Shown here in pieces: positions 35,725 to 48,436 of a DNA stretch of 64,000 nt. Under the pieces are notes generated by a model. The model saw only the letters and a program-made list of their open reading frames with translations. It had not been told where the DNA came from and did no database searches. The DNA comes from Todiramphus chloris collaris. Its lineage: Eukaryota; Chordata; Aves; Coraciiformes; Alcedinidae. The position numbers were made by a program, and so were the translations under genes. Every line of letters starts with the position of its first letter. Position 1 is the first letter of the stretch. Location: assembly GCA_025345505.1 (NCBI GenBank), contig JANVCC010000020.1, forward strand, positions 50,572,401-50,636,400, written 5' to 3'.

Positions 35725-35760
35725 GATGAGCTGTCAATGTGCTGGATAGATGAGCTGTCA
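35725..35760 (+). repeat. 12-bp direct repeat, 24-bp spacing
   Basis: GATGAGCTGTCA occurs at 35725-35736 and again at 35749-35760. It is possibly a decayed 24-bp tandem duplication. Confidence 0.75.
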
Positions 35761-38700
35761 GGAAACTAACAGAGGTTTCAGGTTGAAATGTTTCTTGACT
35801 TTTTTTCTTCACAAAAAAAAAAAAAGTTACAATGATTCTGTGAAATGTCTTGATTTTACCAAATTATCTTTTTTTTATCCAACTAGTATCAATTGTAAGA
35901 GAAGTCAGAAGTCCTGTTTGTTCAGCTGACTTCTAAAGTACTGCTACTACACTGCTTTTGAGTAAGGAGGGTTTTGGGGCTCAGCAGCTAGAGATTGCTT
36001 GGTTGCATTGCACAGACAGTGTGGTTCAGCTGTGAGTCATGAGGCAGCAAGGAAACAGGGGGAGAGTTAAGTAGGTAGGGTAAAGGCCTTGAAGATGGAC
36101 AAGTTATTGCTAGCAGGGACTCATTTCAGGATCCCTGAAACACTTGGCACTACAGGATTTTAATGTATATGATTAAAAGGTTGGTGTTAGGTGGAAATCA
36201 ACACCTGAAGTGGTTGGTTTAAATACAGAATGTTAATGTAACAGACTGTGGCTATGTTTTTTTGAGTTTCTATTAAGGGGCTGACAGTGGAAAATGTGGC
36301 ACAGATTAGGCATTGTGCTAGAGATAATAATTTCAAACACTTTACTCTGTTTTGATTTCTGTATGCTGCTGTCTTGATCACAGTTAGGAAGTATTCATGT
36401 AAAGAACCATAAGATGGAACTGGATCCTGCCTCTCTCAAAGACAATGCGAGCTATTCTTTTTATTTCATTAAGAGCTAGACTGGGCCTTTAGGAATAGAC
36501 AGTTTAATTATTACTAAAATTGAATGGACCCAGCCCATGGATTCTTTCCCCAGCTTTGAAAATTTCTCTGGTAAAGGCAAAGATGTTTTTAAACAGAACA
36601 GAGCATCTACAAAAAGCTTAAAAAGTTCCATCTCTAAATCTCTTCTTCAGGCACAAAGGTGACCCTAGCAGATATGCTTAGTAGCTAGCAGCCAGGATAT
36701 GGTAAGTCTCACAGCCATGCTCTTGGGCCAGTTGACAGCAGAAGAGAGTTCCCGTGTGAATGCTCAGTGCTCCATCTAGCTCTGTCGAGCCAATCCATTT
36801 CTTCAAAGACTAGACAGTGCTGAACTTAGTAACATGAAAAATGCAACTTTTAAGAATTCTATTTTAAGTCCACAGCTGGATTTTCAGTCAATTAGGATGT
36901 TTCTTTTCTTGTCCTTTCTGGTTAAAATATTACCTTAAGTCAACCAACTTATGTTTTAATCCGCTCTTAAGTTATGAAAATTCAAGTTTGCATTTTTATG
37001 ACTTTTTAAGACCAAGATTTTCTTTATGAATTTTTAACGTAATTTCTGCAATTGGGTAGTGATCAGGTCTGATGTTTCTCTTCTAAATATTGGCTGGTTC
37101 CTGCTAGAATGGAATACTTAGCCAAAGTATCAATTTTAATGTCAGTGAGATATTGCAAGTCCTCTGAATAACTGCAAATTCCATCTAAAATGATCCCAAC
37201 TTTGAAAAAAGTTATTAGCATTACAAGAGAGATCAAAAATGCTTTTGGTGTCAAAATTAGCCTCTAGAACTGTATTTTGGTTTTCTGTTACAGGGCACGT
37301 AGGGTTGGTCTAGTTTTCCCAGGGTTTCAGTCAAACTGCAGCAGGCAATGTGAGTATAGACTGCATTCCAAATTAGTGCATTTCCTTATAAAGCACAGAG
37401 TAAAATTTTACATCTTCTGCTACATACTAATATGTCTTAACAGAATTTGTTTTCTAACAGCATTTCCTTTTCCTCAGAGCAAAAATTAAGGGTGAAAAAA
37501 GTATGATGCATAAGTAACGGTGGGTTCATAATCTAGAGAGATTGTCAAAGTTTCTTAGGTAGCCCATGCTCCTAACATGCCTCACCTGAACAGCTGTAGG
37601 ACTACGCTTAAGAGTGCACCTCTTGACATTTGTGAAGTAAATGCCACATACCACTCTGTCACTACCTTCCTTCTTTATTGTTGGCTGGGAATTTTTTTTG
37701 TGATGTATCAACAATGTCATCTCCAGGTCTAGGACTTCTCAGTTTGGCTGATAACATTTTTCTCTTTCATTGATTGGAGACTGTTGTCTACATTGAGACT
37801 TTGGTGCTACAGATTACTGTATTTTGACAATTTGTTTACACATCCTGTCTGGGATGGTTCTTTTACTGATAGCTGAGTGGCAGCTGGAAGAGTTGCACAG
37901 CCTTGGACTTGGACTATTTGGGGCCTGATCTACAGAGAATTGACACACATTTTATTGCATGTTTAAAGAAAGGGAGCTATATTCTGCAGCACTCTGAAAT
38001 GATAGTTTGAGGTAATAAGACTGACACTTAGTAGGTAACTTTGCTTTGTTTCATTTTCTCTGTACATGCCTAGAAAGATAATGTGAAAAGCAGTGGAGGA
38101 GGAGAGGTAGAGAATCCAGCCTGTTTTGTGTCAGTCTGCAGAGTGTAGGTCCAGTGCTCCAAAATGTTTAAGCTGTTAGATGCCTCCTTTCTGGGTAGAG
38201 ACGCATTGCTTCTTATGCTGAAAGTGATGTGGTGTCTTCATAGTTGCTGTACGCAATTCATGACAGATATGTAACCCTCTCTTCTGTGAGTCAACTTCCA
38301 GAAAAACACTGCATCAGGAATTCCAGGTGGCATGTGGATACAATTTGAGGGAAGGTATATTTACTACCCCTTCAGTGTATTCATGAGGAAACTTCTCAGA
38401 AAACTTTTCTGCTGTTCCAGCTTTGTTAATTTTGCCTGATTATTAAACCATCAGTGTTTGTAATACTGCAGGTTGCCAAACAGTGAACAAGGTTTTGGCG
38501 TGGTCTCTCATGGTTTTTTACTTTACACTGGCAAGTATTTAATTGTTTGGGAGTTAGTCCAACGTACACTGCCCTTCCCATTATTGACTGCTGGAGCAGC
38601 CAACATGTTTTGTAACTGCCTGTTTTAAAGACCGACAACTGCATTTGAAGTGTATAGTCTGTATTTTGTCAGCTGCAGCAGGGAAACATCTTTGGAACTA

Positions 38701-39428
38701 GATCACATAATGCACAGACCTGATAGATGGACTCAATTAAATCAACAATAATATAGCAGTTGGCACACTCAGTGTAACTGCTCTGATCCTGCTCTAAAAT
38801 TTTTCCAAATCCTTTTTATTCTCCAAGCCTCTGATAAAAACTTTAGGCCCTTTATAACCCTAATTCAAACATCACTTCAGAGGTTAACACATTTGAACTC
38901 CCAAAGCAATGCTTTTAACTTCTATCCTGTGGTCAATAAGAGGCTAACTCTATCTATAAACAGTGTCAGATGGTGTCTCACACGTTGCACTTAAGAAACC
39001 TTATTCCTGATAGTTCCTTGACCTTGGTGGCCTTGCAGACTGCCCAGTTTAAATGACACTGAACAGGATACCAACAGAGAGATCACATGGTTGGTACTGT
39101 AAAGCTGACAGCAAAATGACAGCACTCAGGGTGTGAGGAAGGAGGCAAGAGAGCACCTGAGGAAAGTGAACAATGCAGTCTGTCCCAAAGCAGCAGGTTA
39201 AGATAATTATATGAAATATTATGGCCACATCCCTATTTTTTTTTTCCCTTCTGTTAACCATATACTAGCTACATGCACATATTCTCAAGAATCAGAAAAG
39301 AAAAGAAGATTTGTTTCTGGTGGTTCCTCTTTCCCTTTTTTGCCTGGTAGTGTTGTAACTTACAATAATGCTAGGAATTACTTGGACCAGAAACAGTATT
39401 ACTGTATAGTAACACCCTCATTGGCAAA

Positions 39429-39516
39429 GGCTAGATCTTCAGCTGGTATAAATATGGAAAAATTTTGTGACTTCTGTGGGTGTTAAGTTAGTTTGTTCTA
39501 GCTGAGGATCTGGTCC
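39429..39516 (+). mobile_element. Palindromic MITE-like element, both ends present
   Basis: The left end GGCTAGATCTTCAGCTGGTA pairs with the right end TAGCTGAGGATCTGGTCC (39499-39516), whose reverse complement GGACCAGATCCTCAGCTA shows the same arm. The length (88 bp) and end words match the copies at 15447 and 30598. The middle (TTTTGTGACTTCTGTGGGTG) still recalls the CATTGACTTCAATGGG centre. It encodes nothing. Because both ends survive, this copy is useful for finding the target-site duplication. Confidence 0.7.
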
Positions 39517-42500
39517 AAAGAAGCAAAAAGAGGAATTCAGCGTTCAGTTCATATTACAAATCCTTTACAAGAAAAGTGACTACAGGCATGCTAAAGCTGA
39601 CATCACATGAGAGGATTCAGGTTTGTTATTTCAAGGCATTTGATTACTAAACAAAGCTGTTCACAAAGTAGTGTGAAGTGTACCAGCATCCAAGATTGAA
39701 GAGATACGTTTTTTCATTGTGGTTGCTTTGATGAGGATGACAGCACAAAACTTGGAGCAAGGTGGAGTCAAGCCCTTTTCATACTTCCGAGAGCACTGTC
39801 TTGGAAAGTGCTGGATGTAAACCCTCCACGTACAACTTCTATCCCTAGATCTCATGCCAGATTTGTACTGTCTGATTTGTGCCAGTTGCAAATATCGTTT
39901 TCTACAGCTGATGTGCTCCTACTGTAGATGCAGACCCTTAGCAAGGCTCTGTCATATATCCTTTTGCTGAGAGCTGAACTAAAACATGGACAGTTTTGCT
40001 GCTATAAATAAGGCTGTAGAGGCAGCTTCTGAAACCCAGCTGTGTTCATCAGGATCACTTCCCTTCATTCACCTGATGGATCTCGCTATGTTGACACAAG
40101 TCTGTATTACACATGAAGCCTACAATCTATTTCTAGGCTCTTGAGCACACAAAATATTTATTACACATGCCTCCATTCCACAAAGGCATATATTTTTTCT
40201 GTTATATATTGTGGGAACAACTTGAACATGCAGTACATAAAACTTTTCATATGCTGAGCTGGTGGGAAGGATGGGAGTAGCGGGAGATACATCTCTGCCA
40301 TGCTGACATATTTCAAAGTCTCCCATTTCTTAGTGTTCACAAATGCAAATCATTTGATCACTGAGCTGTCATAGATCATGTTTGCAGAGCATGGTATTGT
40401 GAAAGTGATTTTTTTTATAAGCTTCTTCCTCTGATTGGACCATGTGAGATCTGTGAACTCTTCAGATTTAGTTCATTGAAAAGAATCAAAGTATCCAGGG
40501 GGACTATGTGACAGAAAAATAGGGATTTCTTTCCGAGCTGCAAAATACTTCCAAATTGCATACAATGACTGTCTGTCTGTTTGTGGGTGAAGGGAATGAA
40601 CATGGAAAATCAGACACACAATTTTCAGAAATGACTGAATGTGAGATTAGCAGGTTAAAGACAGTTAAATCTTGAATCAAGGTCTTATGATGGCAACTAT
40701 TGGCCAAACTCAAGGTGATGAGCAGAAGAGTGAGGTGATTATCTTCTCTTTCAAGGATAAAATTTGAAGATGCTTAATCAAGATGCAGAAGTTTTTAGGT
40801 ATTTTTCCCTCCTCTGTGCTACTTCATATTTATTATGCATTGGGTAACAATGGTTAGCATAAATTGAGTTATTTCTTCTTTGAATATAATTGCCCAGAAA
40901 TTCTTTCTGTAGTTGATTCTGTCAGAGGCAGGTAAACTGTTTATACAGCTGATTCCTGTTTAGTAGGTATAATGTTACTCTTATTTTGTAGGAAAACAGT
41001 GAAGTTTTTGTTTAACTATGAGTTTATTTTCTTAGGGAGTAGTTGAAGTACTTAAATAATAGTAAATATCTGGTTTTGGTTTTTCCAGCTATTTTACTGC
41101 TGGAAAACCTCATTTTCAAATATCTTTAGAGATGTTTGCTTGTGGGAAATTTTCAAAGATGTGACGTTTGACTTTCCTGATGCATGTGTCCCCAAAGTTT
41201 TGACAAAATCTTTTTGAAATGTCTTCAATTTATTCCCCAAATGGAGAAACAGCAATATTTTCATCACCTGATTAATTTTTAATGTGTTACTCATGACCAA
41301 ATGACAGGTTCATTGATCAGTTCTTTTTTTTTATAAACATAGTTTAAACATCACTTTTAAATGGAAAAGATAGACCAAACAATCTGATAAGGATTCCTGG
41401 TTGTGTACACTGCATGTCTCCTTGTAATTGCAAAGCTCTGGACTCACTGGTTGCGGTACCTTTATTATTAATAACATAAATAGACTCTCCATTTCATGTT
41501 TCTGTTAATTCTCTGCTGGATTGAATTCATCATGTGATTTGGTACTTCTTTGGCTATAACCTGTACCTAGATCATCTGTGTGTCCACCTCCAAATTCACT
41601 CCTTTTTGCTGAAAGGGTACATGGAGCATAGGGGTGCATTGTGTTCCTTGTAATCTGGGCATGTTCTGTAGTGCACAAATAAAAGGTGTATCACACCACA
41701 GCAATCTTTCAGACGATGAGAGGGCTGTTGTGCAAGCTACTTTCTGAACAAATGAAAAATATCTCTGTGTAAACACTGACAATCAGAATAAAGATTGGGA
41801 GAAAACTGTTACCATCTCTTATTTATTCTTAAAATGGCATGGCGAAGAGAACCTATAGCTCCATCAGCGCATTGATATGAAGCAGTCTTATTTCAGTGTT
41901 TGAAATTAAACTGGTTAGACTAATCACTTAATTACAGGACCGCCTTTTCCCTTTTGAGTGTATTTTTCTCAATTCTTCCATTTTGCACTGTCCAAGTTCA
42001 GGATTGAAAACAGCATTGCAGGAACTATAGGTCTTTTCCTAGGGATTTCTTTTCTTCGAGATGAGCTTATGAGTTTTGAACTCCTCTCTAATGAGCACTA
42101 TGAATTTGCTAGAAACAAGAGCTTTATTTTACCTTAGTGTGTGAAGGTTAGACCTGACCTAGGATAAATGACTTCAGTGCTGCTCCATGGTCTGTGTTCA
42201 GTGGGGATGGGTCAAGTCAAGTAACAGCAGCTATATATGAATGACAGAGATAGCTGGACTTCCCCAGGAGGGGAGGAAGGTTTAAACCATACAAGATAAG
42301 TGTAAAATGTTTTTCTCACTAGGGAACTCAAAATAAACACTGTGACAGTTCTCATCCCGTGGTACCTTATTGCTTGAGAAAATGCAAAGTACCAGCTATA
42401 AGCTGGCCTGGAATTCCCCTCTTGATGCTTTAAGCATTTCCTTGATGAGTGGAGGAGAGATTTGATTGTCTGTATCTTTGAAAGGTGATAGAATTACTCC

Positions 42501-43743
42501 AGAAAAGCATGTGCCAATTACATGCATTAATGTCTCTAGGAAAAAACAATCCTCAGCTGAGGATATTGTGCAGACAACATCTCCCATCAAAGCACAGAGC
42601 ATAAAATGGGATAGCAGGGTCTGACATGAGCAAGTGATAACTAAAGGGAGATAGATACCTGCAGTGTCTTGTGAACTTTCCAGGGCCTGTCACTGAGAGG
42701 CAAAGGTTGTTTAGCGGATGAAGCTGATGTCTCCGAATCCCTGACCTCAACAGATTTTGCCTTTGTTACATAAGAGTGAGAGCGCTGCCTCTAAAATAAG
42801 AAAGCAGAAGTTATTGTGATCACTTCTGACAGCTACACGCAGAAGTTACACAGGGACATTTGACCTATGGTTGTTTTGAACAGCGAGGACTCTGTTTTAC
42901 GTATTGGGCCTTTGAAGAGTACCCAAAATTTGCCTTTTGTTGTGAAAAATAGGGTTTATATACCTGTGAAAAGACTGAGTGTTATTATGTTCTGTATTGA
43001 CATCTGAAGTGACTATAATGTACTGTCTGGCCTTTTATATAATAGTAAGAATGAGCACAAATACAGATAGAAGATCCTACCCTTTTTCTCTCATTTCTTA
43101 GAAAATTGCACTGGAGGTAAATTAACCAAAAGGAAAAATTCTGGGATCTGGCCCTTTGCTGGCACATTTCAATATAGATACGAACGTACATCAGTTCAGC
43201 ATCTGATCACTTATTCCAGGAGAATAAGGGGCTTATGTACAACACCAAGGGTCTGTAAGCCTTCAAAATATTGTCAAAAGCCTACAAATTGCAATTATGA
43301 CAAGACAAGTGTTGAAAACTGAACTTCAGAAGCAGCTACAAGTGTAGCAGATAAAACTCTTCCCTGTTTTTGCTTGAAGTCTCTTGGTCGATGTCAGAGG
43401 AAAGCAACTCATTCTGAGACACTTCGCGGTTATCCTGTGTTATGTTCCAGAGGGGTGAGTGTTTAGTCCAGGATACTAGCATGGCTTGATGGGACAGGCT
43501 TGCCCTTTCTAGTGTTTACGTCTGTTTTTCCCCATGAAGGATTTCTGGAAAAGAGTGATGGCCATAGGAGGCAGCCTGTTCTACCTGTTTACACCCCTTG
43601 GTATAGCTCCAGTTGTGGGCAGCGCTTCATTACTTTGTTCTCCCTTTGAGATGCAGAGATTGGGTTAGTCTTAAGAGATTCAGTGGGCAGTGAAACACAA
43701 CTATATCTGCCCTTGGCTTGCGTGACTTGACAAAGCTGAATTG
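39517..43743. other. Non-coding stretch
   Basis: About 4.2 kb without a recognised exon, RNA or repeat. Minus-strand frames of 62-76 codons (39661, 40120, 40415, 40504, 41094, 41567, 42396, 42553, 42985) are scattered, have no recognisable domains and lack any common structure. AT-rich unique sequence. Confidence 0.5.
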
Positions 43744-43786
43744 CCTTCAGTGAAGTTGTGTGAGTTTATAGCTGAAGAACTGGCCC
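43744..43786 (+). mobile_element. Palindromic MITE-like element, right half
   Basis: CCTTCAGTGAAGTTGTGTGA, then GTTTATAGCTGAAGAACTGGCCC, matches a right arm of the form ACTTCAATGGAGTTAC...ATTTATACCAGCTGAGGATCTGGCCC. The left half is not visible. Confidence 0.5.
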
Positions 43787-44149
43787 AATAGGACATGAAG
43801 AGCTTCCTACTGCAGATGAAGCAATTCACCACCCACTTCTATTATTAGCAGCTGAAGGCTTTTTGAATCAGGAAGAATGGCAAAATTGACTTCCTTTTTG
43901 TTGGGCTCTGAAGTAAAAAAAGAGCTGTTGTCATGAGCAATGTTGAAAAATACCTCCTGATTTTGAGAAAATATACAGCTCTTGACTGAATGGATTAATT
44001 ATTTACCAGAATATTAAGTGGTCATTGCTGCTGATGGTGAATGTTAATATATGTTAAGCTGGGAGATTAATTCAGGGAAATTACAACATATTTCTGAAAA
44101 TTACATTAAAGCTCTGGAGTGACCTGTGCTATGATATGACATGAACTGG
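43787..44149. other. Non-coding spacer
   Basis: Nothing recognisable lies between the MITE half and the MIR-like SINE. AT-rich unique sequence. Confidence 0.5.
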
Positions 44150-44270
44150 GGCCCAGAGCCTGAGAATCTGAATTCAATTTGTGACTCTGTCACTGACACC
44201 CTGTGTGACCTCAGGGAACTTATATAAGCTCTGTGTGCCCCATTTCCCCTTTGTTAATGGAGAAGAAAAG
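44150..44270 (+). mobile_element. MIR / CORE-type SINE fragment
   Basis: The segment reads GACTCTGTCACTGACACCCT, GTGTGACCTCAGGGAACTTA, TATAAGCTCTGTGTGCCCCA and TTTCCCCTTTGTTAATGG. It follows the MIR core closely (CTCTGCCACTTACTAGCTGTGTGACCTTGGGCAAGT...CTCTGTGCCTCAGTTTCCTCATCTGTAAAATGG). MIRs are tRNA-derived SINEs that were active before the amniote lineages split, so this is a deep fossil. It lies on the plus strand, without a visible tRNA head or LINE-like tail. Confidence 0.75.
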
Positions 44271-45476
44271 AAAAACTTTCTGTTTCTCATGTTTGCTGGC
44301 TTAGAGTTGGGGCCACTTGTTCATTCTGTACTGCACTGAAAAGGATGATGCCTAAGTCTCTTTGTGAGGGGCCCAGGGCTTTACATAGAAATAATTTTAA
44401 AAAGAACAAATTCTATCATATCTGGAATGTTGAATCCCAAAGCAAAATTAGAACAAGGCAACTCTGGGCTTGTACACACAATGATGTTTTTTTAATTACT
44501 ACTTCAATCATTAAATATTTTTAAAACTGTAGACAATGATGCTTACAAAATAAATAACTACATATTTTATTGTCACCAACAAAGCACTAAAAGGAGAAGA
44601 AAGGGCATAATATAGAGACCTTCTCCAGTGGGAGATCTCTTTGAAAGGGAGCTGCAGAATTGGGTCCAACATTTACCTAGTGCTGATCAATTTAAAGCAC
44701 AAACTCTTCAAGTTTTCAGTTGTGGGGATCAAGTGCTGCCTTGCTCTGAAAGCACAAGGGTGCAGTTCTTCTTCTGCACTTCCACGAACTGCTGGATGTT
44801 CTCTTTTGTGATTTCCTTGTAGGCCTAAGCTCCCCGCTGTCTGGGCGTGGGAGTCAGAGCTCTGTGCCACTTGAAACTGCATTGCCTGTGATCCAGCAAG
44901 TTGTATGTTTTCTCTTGAGGCCTGGGTGTTTAAGAGACATGTCTTCTTTCTCTTCAGAGATGCAAAATAGCTGAATAGGGCGACCTAAGACAGTATATCA
45001 TGAGATTCCCTTGGATTCACAATTGTCTGTCCACCCTGGATACAGATGGTGAGGGATGAGAGTAAATCCCTGAGGGTAAGGACCCATATGCCTGTGTGTG
45101 TTTGCCAGTCGTACAGAGGGTCACCTGCTGCAGTACCTCTTTAAAAACTTATCATTAAGACCGTCTCCTTTGTGAACGTTCTCATTATCATTTCATTGTG
45201 CTGTGCAGTTCTGGCCTGGCACAATGAATATTGACTTCATGCTTGCTTTTCTAATTGAATTACAGGGGAGCAGGCTGAGCCACTGAAGTTTCCTGCCTGC
45301 AGTCTTGCTTCCCTGGCAGCCAACTGAATAGAGGATGAAAGAAAAGCTGTTTGCTTGGGCATTATGGATAACAGAGACCTGTCACAAAACTGCTACAATG
45401 ATTTATTAAAAGACAGAGGAAAATGGGAAAGAAAGAGTCTCGCTCACTTTCAGCACCAGCTGCTTGCTTTGCTTGC
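44271..45476. other. Non-coding stretch
   Basis: No exon or repeat is recognised. The part at about 45180-45420 has low repeat content and mixed composition, and is a second-rank candidate for conserved non-coding DNA. Frames at 44628-44882 on opposite strands overlap and have no recognisable similarity. Confidence 0.45.
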
Positions 45477-45626
45477 CTTCTTTCCTTTCTCTTTCTCTTT
45501 CTTTTTCTTTTGTCTTTTCCCTTTAGCAGCACTTTCTTGCTTTCTTTCATCCTCTCTTTCTTTCTTCCTCTCCCTCCCCTTCTCTCTTTCTCTCTCTCCC
45601 TTTCTACCCTTCCCGATCTTCCCTTG
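45477..45626 (+). repeat. Polypyrimidine (CTTT/CTCC-rich) tract, about 150 bp
   Basis: Almost every base on the plus strand is C or T, with one short break (AGCAGCA near 45526). It consists of TTTC, CTCC and CTTC words. Long homopurine/homopyrimidine tracts can adopt H-DNA and vary in length. The tract creates misleading open frames on both strands (Leu/Ser/Phe-rich on plus, Lys/Arg/Glu-rich on minus), including a 152-codon frame at 45355-45813 that is not a gene. Confidence 0.95.
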
Positions 45627-45910
45627 CCTTATTAAAAAGAGAAAGTCAGAAAAAAACACATTGTTTAAGCAAATGCTTCAAGCAAAAGGCATAATTCTCC
45701 AATCCTTAAATAATGTTCCTTGCCTAAGACAGGTGTGTTTATCATTATGGTCAACTCATAACACAGAATACAAGCATGTCACTGTAAGTGCTCCAGCAAA
45801 CAACATCCCATAAATGTCTATACAGTGTTAGTGAGTCTTATTTAGGAGAGCACACTGGAAAAAACCCTGGACTCCGTAGTTTACCTTTTCTTGCATTGAA
45901 TTTGTCAAGA

Positions 45911-45960
45911 CTCTTACTGATGTAAACAGGAGTGGAGTAAAGCCAAGTGTCAGTGGCTTT
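45911..45960 (+). mobile_element. Possible palindromic MITE relic (type A)
   Basis: CTTACTGATGTAAACAGGAG, then TGGAGTAAAGCCAAGTGTCAGTGG, resembles the inner part of the type A element (TTACACCAGTGTAAATCAGGAGTAACTCCATTGAAGTCAGTGG). Terminal arms are missing. Confidence 0.45.
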
Positions 45961-48393
45961 GAAAATACTACCAATAGTTAACCAACGTTCAATTTACAGT
46001 GGTGCTGCACAATGGGGAAACTCTAAGGGCTGTTCATGGAACTGATTTTACCAGAGCTCAGCTCATCGTACTTTATCAACATGGGATTCATGGTCTTGTG
46101 TAGGGTCATTTTTCACTTTTTATCTAGTTCACACTTGCTCTTTTTTGTTTTGTTAACTTTAAAAAAGTTTGGTTCTGCTTAAACATTAAGATCAAGAAAC
46201 ATAATTTTACTGAGTTTCTCAAGTGAAATGTTTAGCTCAAGGCTGTTGGACTAGGACAACAGTTGTTTGTGGGTTTGTCTTTTTTTTTTTCATTAAAACC
46301 TGTGGTAGTTTATATTCCTTATGGTTTATCAAAGGTGGCATTTCTGAAGTTTGGGTGGAGAGAGAAAAGGACTTCATACACAGCTCTGGTTAGGGATAGG
46401 CCAGGTCAAAATTTTCCATCCAGGATATGGCCTAATGAGAAGCTGGGCTTTCCCATGAGAATTTGGGAAGAAGGCCTTTCTTCTTGCAATTTCTGCTTCC
46501 TTGGATACATTTTCACTCCTTCAAACCAGCAGATTTTAGCCCAGAGAAAGCTGTGTGCACTTCCATCTCCAGCTGGACTCCATTCTTCGTTCTCTATAAT
46601 GCAGCAACTCATCCATTAGCTGAAGATCCTTCATGCTCACTTGCCTCCATGGCACTGTGGGTCAGTCTGTGCTGCCCCTTTGTCTCCAGAGAGACGTTGT
46701 GGTGCGGAGCTCACCTTCCTGCTCTCTTGTCTCTTGAAGCACGAGAAGAAGGATTTGATCCTCCATCACCCTCAATCTAACTTGGTTATTTATTACAGTG
46801 TAGATTGCAGAGGGTTCATCACATAATGCTCGTCTTGGGATTCTCTCAGGCACATATATCAGAAGTGATACCAGTGTGCTATACACCTAGTAGATTGTTG
46901 CCATCTCCATTCTGAGACTGTTTACAGGAAGAGCTTAGAGTAAGGAACACTTAGCAACTGTTTATTTTAGTGTATGGATCTGGAAATCATAGAAAATCGT
47001 GTAGGATATTTTGAGAAAAAATAAATGGTTTGTTAAAGGTATTATAGTCTTATCATAGATAATAAATCTGTTTTACTTTAAGTTTGATACACTTTTAATT
47101 AAAAAAAAAAAACCAAACCAAAACCAAGAGGTTAGTGTTGAGCTGTTTTCAAATAACTTATCCAGAGCTGAATTTTCTTAAGGCTTTCTTTCCAATCCCA
47201 GGTTATTACCTAACTGTATACTTTTCTGGTTATGTCATTTTATCTTCCCTGATTCCCTGTCTATCTTGTTGTTCTATATTATTTACTTTCTCTGTTTTTA
47301 TGGCCTTTCACTTTACTTGTCACATTTTTTAAAATCTTCTTTTGTCCAATTCTAGTTCACCTCAGCATGGAAGGTTGAAATAAATTACTACAGAAAAATC
47401 TTACTTTTCAGTGGCTGACATTTTCCTTAATGCTGATTTAACTCTTCCCAGTGATTAATCAGGAAGTAATCGTTGTTTGGAATAAGTTTATTGGTGACTG
47501 CTCTTTGGTAGACACTAAGCTGTTGGCAAATAAAAGGGAGGTTTTTTTAGCGACCTCATTGAAGATAGGGCAACAGGTAGATTTATTCTCAGGTTTACAT
47601 GACTTGAAAGGGTAAACATGAACCTTCAGCAAACATTTTGTATTTTAAGGAACACTTCCATGGGGCTTATGTGTTAGGTAGGTACACTTCAGGTTGAAGT
47701 GGAATGGCTATTGACTGAAGTTGAAGGGCCTTGTAATTTAATAATTTACTTTCAGACATTTGAATGATTAATATTTGTTTGGAAATAGTAGCTGTTCATT
47801 CTTTGCTCTGTCTTCTCCATTTCCTGAGTTTTGCAGCTCTCTACTGTGTCATCAGTAAATCAATTCCTCTTTCTCAGTCCTCTACTATTTATTTCCCTGC
47901 CTTGTCTAGTTTGTTTTTAAGTCTTATGCAGTACTGTTCATCAAGCACTTGTCAGTCAAATACTTCTATTGTGAGATCCCCATTTCAGTTGCTGCCCTAA
48001 AATATGATCAGTTAATGTCATTGCAGTAGGATGCTGTTTTGTGCAGTGTATCACATATGTATTTTATACCTTAGATATATATATTATTTTACATTTTAAC
48101 ACCAACAAATAGCAGTGTAAGTAGTTGTGTTATAGGGTGCAAGCACACTCACACAGCAACAGCCAGGTCTGTGGGCTGTATTGAGATGAAGACTTATGTA
48201 GCCTCCCCTACCTACAGCTAGATACATTTCAAAGATTGTATGTGCCAAGGAGTTATGGTCACGTAACAGAAAACTTATTTACGCAAGTAGAAGGATTAAT
48301 TTCTTCAGTCAGTACTGCAACCGGAAGCTCAGTTAGTACTGGAATTGGTACTGTGTTCATAGGGGCTTGACTGCCTTACTTGTTACAGACTCT
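45961..48393. other. Non-coding stretch
   Basis: No exon is recognised. The segment 47130-48000 is rich in T and C on the plus strand, much like 17.6-19.0 kb. A 12-A run lies at 47101-47112. Frames at 46263-46886 overlap on both strands (up to 118 codons) in a slightly GC-richer patch, but show no domain I recognise. Confidence 0.5.
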
Positions 48394-48436
48394 GGTAAAA
48401 CTCCTCTTAACTTCACTAGGACCAGGATTTCATCCA
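48394..48436 (+). mobile_element. Possible palindromic MITE relic
   Basis: GTAAAACTCCTCTTAACTTC, then ACTAGGACCAGGATTTCATCC, resembles AAAACTCCCATTGACTTCAATGGGAGCAGGATTTCACCC, the half-element seen in the family at 33099. It is a single worn half. Confidence 0.45.

Larger units (their letters stand above)
33182..39428. other. Long non-coding stretch
   Basis: About 6.2 kb with no recognised exon or interspersed repeat. It contains the small tandem duplications at 34229 and 35725 and a 13-A run at 35813-35825. Frames of 60-94 codons at 33338, 34249, 35433 and 38426 have no recognisable domains. The rest is AT-rich unique DNA. Confidence 0.5.

Noticed and set aside
45355-45813. 152-codon open frame, the longest outside CR1
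   Set aside because: Its middle is the polypyrimidine tract translated as Phe/Leu/Ser repeats. Low complexity on both strands and no domain.
46263-46886. Cluster of overlapping frames on both strands, up to 118 codons
   Set aside because: Mutually overlapping, with no known domain. Slightly higher GC content explains the lack of stops.
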